Virus record (IMG/VR): IMGVR_UViG_3300036046_000030
Coordinates: 1 to 26,735 of that record
Origin: a virus
Direction: 5' to 3' (one strand)
DNA length: 26,735 nucleotides
The notes beneath the pieces were generated by a model. The model was not told the DNA's origin. It ran no database searches and worked only from the letters and a program-made list of their open reading frames with translations. Each line of letters begins with the position of its first letter. The first letter of the stretch is position 1. Position numbers and translations under genes: made by a program. Below, in pieces: positions 21,334-26,735 of this stretch.

Positions 21334-21515
21334 TGAAGTCGCCCATCCCTCCGGCCAACGACCCTGACGAGTTCACTCACAACGAACTGGTCTGGATCGC
21401 TGCGGCCACGGGTCTTGAGATCAAAGGCCACTCGAACATCCGTCCTGTCGGTGGACTCAACGGGCAAGGTCTGTTAGAGCTACAGGCGAAGCTCAAGCGG
21501 AGACTCGGACTGTGA
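21333..21515 (+). CDS. Unknown 60-residue protein
   Basis: ATG at 21333 in a TGATG overlap. The sequence SPIPPANDPDEFTHNELVWI is followed by a helix ending LQAKLKRRLGL. It ends in GTGA with the next gene. Unknown function. Confidence 0.65.
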   Translation: MKSPIPPANDPDEFTHNELVWIAAATGLEIKGHSNIRPVGGLNGQGLLELQAKLKRRLGL

Positions 21516-21841
21516 TCGTGACCCTGTACCACGTCGAGCGCGTATCGCAGACCGAATGGGCGGCCACATGGGTCGTCCAGTCTGAGGGCAACGACGATCG
21601 TGTCCTACTCTTCAACGGCGACTCGACCTCCATCATGTGGGGCCACCATGGACCGGTGACTCACCGCGAGCCGGTACGTCCTGACGTCGCGCAGCGCATG
21701 GCCCATCTGATCCACCTGGGCATCAGCCCGACCGATAGCGGCGATCCTGAGATGTTCCCTCAGGGCGTTCGTGTGGTCAACGACCAGGAGTTCGCTAGTT
21801 TCATTGGCGCTCCACTCATCAACAACATCGGCAACGCATAG
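21512..21841 (+). CDS. Unknown 109-residue protein
   Basis: GTG start at 21512 (GTGA overlap). Beta-rich beginning (IVTLYHVERVSQTEWAATWV), a GNDDRVLLFNGDS turn region, and a helix VAQRMAHLIHLG. No motif recognised. Confidence 0.72.
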   Translation: MIVTLYHVERVSQTEWAATWVVQSEGNDDRVLLFNGDSTSIMWGHHGPVTHREPVRPDVAQRMAHLIHLGISPTDSGDPEMFPQGVRVVNDQEFASFIGAPLINNIGNA

Positions 21842-21849
21842 GAGATACG

Positions 21850-22014
21850 ATGCTGAATCCCTTCCGTCACTGGACCGCTCAGGCGCACTGCACCGGTGAG
21901 CGCGTCAGATTCTACGTCTTCGGCGGTCGCGAGGCGGCCAAGCGCAAAGCGAAGCGCATCATGCGCCAGAAGGGGTGGACGGGTTTTCGCCTTCTCCATT
22001 CGGTTCGCTGGTGA
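21850..22014 (+). CDS. Unknown 54-residue basic protein
   Basis: ATG at 21850 with GGAGATACG before it. Very basic helix REAAKRKAKRIMRQKG between strands; possibly nucleic-acid binding. Stop overlaps the following GTG. Family not recognised. Confidence 0.7.
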   Translation: MLNPFRHWTAQAHCTGERVRFYVFGGREAAKRKAKRIMRQKGWTGFRLLHSVRW

Positions 22015-22196
22015 AGCGCCTCCCGCCAATCAAGCAGGTGATGGATCGCCTGACGTGGCACCGCCGCAGGGTTAGCGAGCTTGACGTTCAGCTTGCTGGC
22101 CTAGCGGGGCGCCGCATGACCCCTGTCCGCCGCTCGCTGAAAGAGAAGCGGTCGGGCCACCTGAAGACTATCAAGCTCCTTGAGAAGCTGCTGTGA
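22011..22196 (+). CDS. Unknown 61-residue basic protein
   Basis: GTG at 22011 in a GTGA overlap. Almost all helix and very basic (WHRRRVSELDVQLAGLAGRR, RSLKEKRSGHLKTI), which suggests a coiled coil or nucleic-acid contact. Stop overlaps the next GTG. Confidence 0.68.
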   Translation: MKRLPPIKQVMDRLTWHRRRVSELDVQLAGLAGRRMTPVRRSLKEKRSGHLKTIKLLEKLL

Positions 22197-22750
22197 AGCA
22201 CACTCAGCTGTCACGGGTGGCCACGCGGGAGGCGCAGAAGGTGCTGGAAGCAGCGTGCCCTGGCCTCGCGCAAGCGTTCCAGGTGACCCAGGACGTGATT
22301 CGTGCTTACCTCGCAGTCGCTGTGCCAATCGAAGCGATGCGGCGCGAAGATCAGCGCGTGTCTGAAATCTCAAAGCGGATCGCAGCTATGTCGGTCGGCG
22401 AGATTGAGCGGTTCCAAGGTGGAACGCCACAGTCGATTCGTATGCGGTTCAAGACTGCCCGTCAGCTTCTTGGCGAACCCGAAGCGACGTGGCGGTCCTG
22501 GGTTGAAGGCGCTGACGTATGTGTTCAGCGAATGCCCGACAACGCTCCGCGCACCTACCCTGTCTCGCCAATCACCCGCGAGATCGCTAGCATCCCGCTT
22601 GGATCGGCTAAGCATCTAAAATCAACTTCGACTTGCCGCGGTTTGAGCGCGAACTATAAGGTTGGGGCGCGTAAGCTGCTCAGCGAGCCAAAAGCCGACT
22701 GGCGATTCAAAACGACCGAAAAAGGTGTTTTGTGTCGACGCATCGCTTGA
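22193..22750 (+). CDS. Protein with two copies of an ARxLLxEPxAxWR module
   Basis: A 185-residue basic protein starting with GTG at 22193 (GTGA overlap). Two parallel segments are visible: FKTARQLLGEPEATWRSW...ADVCVQRM (about 84-114) and YKVGARKLLSEPKADWRFK...GVLCRRI (about 154-184). Each holds AR-(Q/K)LL-(G/S)EP-x-A-x-WR and ends in V-(L/C)C-x-R, so the gene likely arose by internal duplication. The basic surface and small repeated units suggest nucleic-acid binding. The rest is helical. Unknown family. Confidence 0.77.
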   Translation: MKHTQLSRVATREAQKVLEAACPGLAQAFQVTQDVIRAYLAVAVPIEAMRREDQRVSEISKRIAAMSVGEIERFQGGTPQSIRMRFKTARQLLGEPEATWRSWVEGADVCVQRMPDNAPRTYPVSPITREIASIPLGSAKHLKSTSTCRGLSANYKVGARKLLSEPKADWRFKTTEKGVLCRRIA

Positions 22751-22774
22751 CTCGAACGCAGATGTGTCTATTAT
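22747..22774 (+). promoter_or_regulatory. Promoter, TTGACT-N16-TATTAT
   Basis: TTGACT (22747-22752), 16 bases, TATTAT (22769-22774), about 22 bases before the ATG at 22797. Closest to the general sigma-70 consensus of all promoters in the window and the only one with TTGA. Confidence 0.7.
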
Positions 22775-22796
22775 GGACGCATCACAGGAGGGAAGC

Positions 22797-23099
22797 ATGG
22801 CTTACTCACAAGACGGCGAGTTCGAGTACGAATACGAATCGGGTGAGCACACCTGCACCGTGCGCGTCGAGTTCACTGCGACGTGGGAAGGTCCGGATCG
22901 CAGCGTCGGTATCAACGGTCCCTACGTTGATGAGATCAACGCCGACAAGATCTACATCGACGACGTTGAGGTGGTGTGGGATTCCATCCTCAAAGAATGG
23001 GTCCTCGCGGTCTTCCCTTGCGTGGACGATCCTGCCGACTTCCTCCAGAAGCTCAACAAGGAGCTGGACGACTACGCCGAAACCGCCGAAGCGCCTTGA
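22797..23099 (+). CDS. Unknown 100-residue acidic protein
   Basis: ATG at 22797 after CAGGAGGGAAGC. Very acidic (FEYEYESGEHTCTVRVEFTA, LNKELDDYAETAEAP), beta-rich then helical. Small acidic phage proteins often act as DNA mimics or inhibitors of host enzymes, but nothing in the sequence proves this. It has the strongest promoter in the window, so it may be made in quantity. Confidence 0.8.
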   Translation: MAYSQDGEFEYEYESGEHTCTVRVEFTATWEGPDRSVGINGPYVDEINADKIYIDDVEVVWDSILKEWVLAVFPCVDDPADFLQKLNKELDDYAETAEAP

Positions 23100-23145
23100 C
23101 GGTTGCGCCCGGCTCTCTTTCATGCAAACCTGTCAGGAGAACATC

Positions 23146-23523
23146 ATGCGTTCAGTAGCTTACGGAGGCGGCATGGCCCGCGAACGGCTGCCCGCCAAGG
23201 CACCCTATCAGACGTCGGCGTACGGCGGGAGCACCCGCGAGGTCGACGGTCGCCAGCGGGATCCCATCCGGGACAAGGTCGGCGGGCATGTCATCCACGA
23301 ACGGAACCTGTTCGGAGTCGAAGCTCGGTCGGACGCGGAAGTGCGTGGCGGTTTCGAGTGGACTGGTCGCGGTCTGCCGCTCCGCATCCCGACCGTGGTG
23401 AAGGTCTGGCTCCGCCGTCAGCTCCGCAAGCTGTGGGGCATCCTGCCCCTTGCCGACTGGCTGAGCCTTGCAGCGGTCGGCGGCTTCCTGGTTCTGGTTT
23501 GGATGGTGCTCTGGAATGGATGA
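23146..23523 (+). CDS. Unknown membrane-anchored protein
   Basis: A 125-residue protein with ATG at 23146 after CAGGAGAACATC. Residues 1-80 are polar and glycine-rich; a basic VVKVWLRRQLRKLW then leads to one C-terminal hydrophobic helix (about 99-123, LADWLSLAAVGGFLVLVWMV). The basic flank suggests that the N-terminal part stays in the cytoplasm. Function unknown. Overlaps the next gene by eight bases. Confidence 0.78.
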   Translation: MRSVAYGGGMARERLPAKAPYQTSAYGGSTREVDGRQRDPIRDKVGGHVIHERNLFGVEARSDAEVRGGFEWTGRGLPLRIPTVVKVWLRRQLRKLWGILPLADWLSLAAVGGFLVLVWMVLWNG

Positions 23524-23815
23524 GCTTGCCGAACGTCGCCGCCAGAAGCAGCTCGCTGAGCGACGTGAGCTGCTGAAGCGAGCAGACAGGTGGACTCCGC
23601 GCGAGGCGCTTGAGGCTGCTCTCCTGGACATGGATCTTGGCGAAGTCAAAGACGTGGAAGCGATCACGGTTGTGATGGCCACGCATGTCAAGGACGGCGA
23701 CGAGTCGTGTACCACGACGAACACCTACGTCGGCACGAACGGCGCCACCGGTCCGAAAGAGACCTTTTGGATCATCGGCAACATGATGAAGGCTATTTAT
23801 CAGAGGTTTGAATGA
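23516..23815 (+). CDS. Unknown 99-residue protein
   Basis: ATG at 23516 inside the end of the membrane-protein gene. Highly charged N-terminal helix (ELAERRRQKQLAERRELLKR) and a C-terminal part with EAITVVMATHVKDGDESCTT and WIIGNMMKAIYQRF. Conserved-looking but not recognised. ATGA overlap with the next gene. Confidence 0.75.
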   Translation: MDELAERRRQKQLAERRELLKRADRWTPREALEAALLDMDLGEVKDVEAITVVMATHVKDGDESCTTTNTYVGTNGATGPKETFWIIGNMMKAIYQRFE

Positions 23816-24267
23816 CCTTCGCTCCTCACCTTACGCCAGTTGAGATGCTCAAGCGGGGCGTCTTCGGCGGGAACTATTTCGCAGACGCTACACATCCCGA
23901 AGACTTCCTGGGTCTGACGCCTGACGTCCGGTATCATGCCCAGCTCAACCGCAAGCCGTTCGACAAGCGGGCCAACGATTACGGCGTGCGCGCAGGCGAG
24001 ACGTATGAAGCCTGGCTGGCCAACGGCTGGATCTTCCCTGAGGATCCGCTGGGATGGTTCCACTGGTACTGCCGATATCATGCGGGGCGACGTCACCCGC
24101 GTGACGCGCATCAGATTCGTCGCTGGCAGCGGTACGGCGAGCGATGGGGTCGGTTCGCGCGGACTCAGCTGATTACGAAGGGCGATGCGAGCCCTGTGGT
24201 CAAGCAGGGGCTTCTTCAGTGGGCGTACGACCCCATGCGCGTCCTTCACGACCGCCCCGGCATTTAG
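23812..24267 (+). CDS. W/Y-rich phage protein of unknown function
   Basis: A 151-residue protein with ATG at 23812 (ATGA overlap). The pattern LTPVEMLKRGVFGGNYF, then GWI, DPLGWFHWYCRYHAGRRHPR, QIRRWQRYGERW and QGLLQWAYDPMRV resembles a family I recall from phages and large eukaryotic viruses without an assigned function. Basic and aromatic, so nucleic-acid binding is possible. It ends this overlapping series. Confidence 0.82.
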   Translation: MTFAPHLTPVEMLKRGVFGGNYFADATHPEDFLGLTPDVRYHAQLNRKPFDKRANDYGVRAGETYEAWLANGWIFPEDPLGWFHWYCRYHAGRRHPRDAHQIRRWQRYGERWGRFARTQLITKGDASPVVKQGLLQWAYDPMRVLHDRPGI

Positions 24268-24270
24268 CCG

Positions 24271-24299
24271 TTGCGATATGGCGCGTGAGCCACTAGGGT
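24271..24299 (+). promoter_or_regulatory. Promoter, TTGCGA-N17-TAGGGT
   Basis: TTGCGA (24271-24276), 17 bases, TAGGGT (24294-24299), 25 bases before the ATG at 24325. Same hexamers as the leftward promoter at 12909-12937, which also controls a replication gene. Confidence 0.65.
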
Positions 24300-24324
24300 C
24301 CAGCATCCGTTTACAGGGGACGTC

Positions 24325-24798
24325 ATGACAATCAACATCCGCCAGAAGGGCGCCGAGGGCGAGCGCGAGATCGTCAAGATCTTGACCGCCATCACCGTGG
24401 ACGTGATGCGCAGCCTCAACAGCCCCGAGGAGGAGGTCGAGAAGGCGCTGAAGATGATTCAGCGCAATCAAAACCAGTCCGCGGTTGGCGGAAACGATCT
24501 GTCGAACACGTTCGGCTTGTCCATCGAGGTGAAGCGCCAGGAGGCGCTGTCCCCCGGAACGTGGTGGGCGCAGTGCGTCGCTGCCGCAGAACGGAACAAA
24601 GAGCTGCCGGTGCTGATGTATCGGCAGAACCGCAAGCCGTGGCGCATCCGCACGTTCGCGTGGCTCACGGTCCCCACCGACAGCGGCGGCTGGGGCTATC
24701 AACAATCCATCGTCGAGTTCGGAATGGACGAGTTCAAGGCCTGGTTCACCGCCTGGGTCCGCGGACGCATCCTTCAGGGCTATGAGCTGAAGAGCTAA
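24325..24798 (+). CDS. Holliday-junction-resolvase-like PD-(D/E)XK nuclease
   Basis: A 157-residue nuclease of the Hjc-like type. KGAEGEREI (Glu13 or Glu15), GGNDLS (Asp58), SIEVKRQE (Glu68, Lys70) and WWAQCVAAAERN (Gln83) give the E-D-ExK-Q series, and VLMYRQNRKPW is the usual strand after it. It would cut branched recombination intermediates made by the Sak4/DUF669 system. Between the first helix and the Asp lies an insert of about 25 charged residues. Own promoter at 24271-24299. AAGG after the stop serves the next gene. Confidence 0.85.
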   Translation: MTINIRQKGAEGEREIVKILTAITVDVMRSLNSPEEEVEKALKMIQRNQNQSAVGGNDLSNTFGLSIEVKRQEALSPGTWWAQCVAAAERNKELPVLMYRQNRKPWRIRTFAWLTVPTDSGGWGYQQSIVEFGMDEFKAWFTAWVRGRILQGYELKS

Positions 24799-24808
24799 GG
24801 AGACTGAA

Positions 24809-25006
24809 ATGGTTCGTAACGCGGGTGAACTGATCGACTGCATCAAAAGCGCAGTTCTCAACTTCGGAGCGGGTCCCGAGACCCGCGTCATCGTAAGGCT
24901 TGGCGAGTTCGGCGCCGAGCACGTCCTGGAGCATGTGAAGGTCCGCGGCGGCCGTCACGGTCCTGAAGTCATTCTGCAAGCGGCCGCTCGGCCGAACGAT
25001 CAATGA
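24809..25006 (+). CDS. Unknown 65-residue protein
   Basis: ATG at 24809 after AAGGAGACTGAA. Helix ELIDCIKSAVLNFG, then strands TRVIVRLGEFGAEHVLEHVK, short basic end. Unknown function; overlaps the next start by ATGA. Confidence 0.74.
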   Translation: MVRNAGELIDCIKSAVLNFGAGPETRVIVRLGEFGAEHVLEHVKVRGGRHGPEVILQAAARPNDQ

Positions 25007-25221
25007 GCATCGAAGCTGATCTGCACGAAGCCAATCGGCTGAACGAGGAAGCGCTGCTCCTGTCGAAGGAGGCGTTCTTCCATCTCGGCAAGTGGCAGGA
25101 AGCGGTCGAACAGTCAAAAGGCCGTGAAGTAATCGCCAACGAGCGCTTGCTGTACGAGACGAAGCAAGCGCTCTGGATGGACGCCCAGGAACGCATCGGC
25201 ACGCTGCTCCGCGGCAAATAA
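25003..25221 (+). CDS. Unknown 72-residue helical protein
   Basis: ATG at 25003 in an ATGA overlap. Entirely helical and charged (ADLHEANRLNEEALLLSKEA, KQALWMDAQERIG), likely a coiled coil or helical bundle. Last gene before the helicase promoter. Function unknown. Confidence 0.75.
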   Translation: MSIEADLHEANRLNEEALLLSKEAFFHLGKWQEAVEQSKGREVIANERLLYETKQALWMDAQERIGTLLRGK

Positions 25222-25244
25222 ATCGGCTTGCCGGCATTTTCCGC

Positions 25245-25273
25245 TTGCATCAGTTCGAATGCCTTCCTAGAAG
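25245..25273 (+). promoter_or_regulatory. Promoter of the UvrD-family helicase, TTGCAT-N17-TAGAAG
   Basis: TTGCAT (25245-25250), 17 bases, TAGAAG (25268-25273), with GGCATTTTCCGC before the -35 box. It lies 26 bases upstream of the ATG at 25300. Confidence 0.7.
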
Positions 25274-25299
25274 GTATGTACCGAACAAGGAGCAATCAC

Positions 25300-26735
25300 A
25301 TGGCCACCCTGAACTTCGACGCTTCCAAGGTTAAGCCCCACGAGGGTTACGCCGACAACATCAACGAGCAAGCGCGTGACACCTCGCGCCGCTGGTCGCC
25401 GTACCAGGAAGCGATCTTCGCGCACGTCGCCGACCCCAAGGCTGGCAACGCGGTCGTAGAAGCGGTCGCCGGATCCGGCAAGTCGACGACCATCGTCGAA
25501 GCGATGAAGTGCGCCAAAGGCGAGACGGTGTTCCTGGCCTTCAACAAAGCGATCGCTGAGGAGCTGAAGAAGCGCGGCGTCAACGCGCGCACCTTCCACT
25601 CGCTGGTCTTCGGCCCTGTCATGCGCGCCAAGCGCCAGCAGAACCCGGAGATGAACAAGCTGCGCATCCTGTGTCAGGAGAACATGACCGGGGACGACTT
25701 CAAGATCTACGGCGCGTTCGCGCAGAAGCTGGTCGGTCTAGCTCGCGGCGTTGGCATCGGGTGCTTGATCCCCGACACCGAGATGGCGTGGATCGACATC
25801 TGCGAGCACCACGACATCGAGCCCGAGAGTGAGCGCGCTGAGTTCGGTCGCGCCATCGAGCTGGCTCGCCAGCTGCTGGACTGGTCGTGCGCCGACATGC
25901 GCGTCGATTTCGACGACATGCTGTACTTCGCGGTCAAGGACGGCATCGTGCTTCCCAAGTTCGACTTCGTGTTCGTGGACGAGGCCCAGGACACGAACCC
26001 GATCCAGCGCGCCATCCTTCGGAAGATCATGCACGCTCAGAGCCGCCTGGTGGCGGTGGGCGACCCTGCGCAAGCCATCTACGGCTTCCGCGGCGCCGAC
26101 AGCGAGTCGCTGAACATGATCGCGGAGGAGTTCAACTGCAAGACCCTCCCGCTGAGCATCACCTACCGCTGCCCGACCAGTGTGGTCAAGTACGCTCAAC
26201 AGTGGGTCAGCCACATCCAGGCTGCCGACAACGCTCCCGAAGGTCTGGTTGAGGCGCTGGGGACGAAGTGGGAGCCGTCGTTCTTCCAACCCGGCGATCT
26301 GGTCGTGTCCCGCAAGACGGCGCCGCTGATCACCACAGCGTTCCGCTTCATCCGCGCCAATGTGCCGGTCACCGTCATGGGCCGCGAGATCGGACAGGGT
26401 CTGAAGAACCTGATCCGCAAGATGAACGCGCGGGACATCGATCAGCTGAGCGACAAGCTGGAGGACTACCGTGCTCGCGAAGTCCAGAAGGCTCTGGCCA
26501 AGATGGACGAAGCCAAGGTCGAAGCGATCCAGGACCGGGTCGACTGCCTCCAGTTCATGATCGACGGTCTGAAGGAAGGTCGCCGGACCATCCCTGACCT
26601 CGAGCAGGGCATCGACTACCTGTTTGCCGACAAGGGCCAGGCGGTCATCTTCGCCACCATCCACAAGTCCAAGGGCTTGGAAGCGGACCGCGTGTTCTGG
26701 CTGGGTCGCGACGAGTGCCCCGCCATGTGGGCGCG
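25300..26735 (+). CDS. UvrD/Rep-family (SF1A) DNA helicase, 3' part beyond the window
   Basis: The first 478 codons of a superfamily 1 helicase. Motifs in order: Q-motif region YQEAIF (about 35), Walker A VAGSGKST (56-63), FNKAIAEEL (Ia), VDEAQD (226-231), GDPAQAIYGFRGAD (motif III, 254-267), ITYRCP (motif IV, about 288) and TIHKSKGLEADRVF (motif V). It unwinds DNA 3' to 5' in replication or repair. AAGGAGCAATCAC fixes the ATG at 25300. The first 16 residues, LNFDASKVKPHEG included, repeat the start of the DUF669 protein (LNFDATQVEPDTG). Confidence 0.9.
   Translation, partial: MATLNFDASKVKPHEGYADNINEQARDTSRRWSPYQEAIFAHVADPKAGNAVVEAVAGSGKSTTIVEAMKCAKGETVFLAFNKAIAEELKKRGVNARTFHSLVFGPVMRAKRQQNPEMNKLRILCQENMTGDDFKIYGAFAQKLVGLARGVGIGCLIPDTEMAWIDICEHHDIEPESERAEFGRAIELARQLLDWSCADMRVDFDDMLYFAVKDGIVLPKFDFVFVDEAQDTNPIQRAILRKIMHAQSRLVAVGDPAQAIYGFRGADSESLNMIAEEFNCKTLPLSITYRCPTSVVKYAQQWVSHIQAADNAPEGLVEALGTKWEPSFFQPGDLVVSRKTAPLITTAFRFIRANVPVTVMGREIGQGLKNLIRKMNARDIDQLSDKLEDYRAREVQKALAKMDEAKVEAIQDRVDCLQFMIDGLKEGRRTIPDLEQGIDYLFADKGQAVIFATIHKSKGLEADRVFWLGRDECPAMWA

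Noticed and set aside
23800-24891. 363-residue open frame on the minus strand
   Set aside because: Antisense to the W/Y-rich protein and the resolvase-like nuclease, which have recognisable motifs and ribosome binding sites.
25738-26664. 308-residue open frame on the minus strand
   Set aside because: Antisense to the UvrD-family helicase motifs.

Overview
The window looks like part of a tailed-bacteriophage genome of high GC content, probably from a proteobacterial host; I could not fix the genus. The reasons are a compact DNA-replication and recombination module of phage type, genes that overlap by 1-8 bases (ATGA, GTGA, TGATG), many very small unknown proteins, and no housekeeping genes. 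No structural or lysis genes, tRNA, CRISPR array or insertion sequence were seen.

Layout. (1) Positions 1-12937 read leftward and hold the replication block. In order of transcription: an HTH protein and a large PrimPol-helicase fusion; a MazG-like NTP pyrophosphohydrolase; two unknown proteins; RNase H; an ATP-dependent DNA ligase; a small CxxC protein; a Toprim protein resembling topoisomerase VI subunit A/Spo11; a Sak4-like RecA-fold ATPase; a DUF669-type ssDNA-binding protein with a long Q/P-rich tail; a Cas4-like PD-(D/E)XK nuclease; a superfamily 2 helicase; and an unknown protein. (2) Positions 13003-14560 read rightward: a SAP/zinc-ribbon protein and four small proteins. (3) A basic, probably coiled-coil protein (14587-15300) reads leftward. 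(4) Positions 15301-16360 carry no gene but hold repeats, dyads and promoters and are my best candidate for a replication origin or control region. (5) Two unknown genes follow, then about 800 bases without a gene (17045-17846), containing a promoter followed by a run of strong hairpins: a candidate noncoding RNA. (6) Positions 17847-25221 are a dense rightward series of about 20 mostly unknown small genes, including an excisionase-like HTH protein, a papain-fold-like protein and a Holliday-junction-resolvase-like nuclease. (7) A UvrD/Rep-family helicase begins at 25300 and runs off the window.

Two regulatory themes stand out. First, at least 15 gene or operon starts are preceded by one promoter type: TTGC at the -35 position, a spacer of almost always exactly 17 bases, and a -10 box usually starting with TA. 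Three of these, all rightward, have a 28-30 base dyad element 3-4 bases upstream of the -35 box. Second, an 8-base repeat CCACTAYA occurs six times inside the first codons of the PrimPol-helicase gene (12507-12628) and six times in the gene-free region (15668-15773), with the related CCATTACA nearby, including three perfect tandem copies on the other strand. Iterons inside a replication gene recall the lambda origin inside gene O.

Together the genes suggest a phage that primes, and perhaps synthesises, DNA with an NrS-1-like PrimPol-helicase, processes it with RNase H and ligase, and recombines it with the Sak4/DUF669/nuclease/resolvase set. Function assignments rest on motifs read by eye, not on searches.
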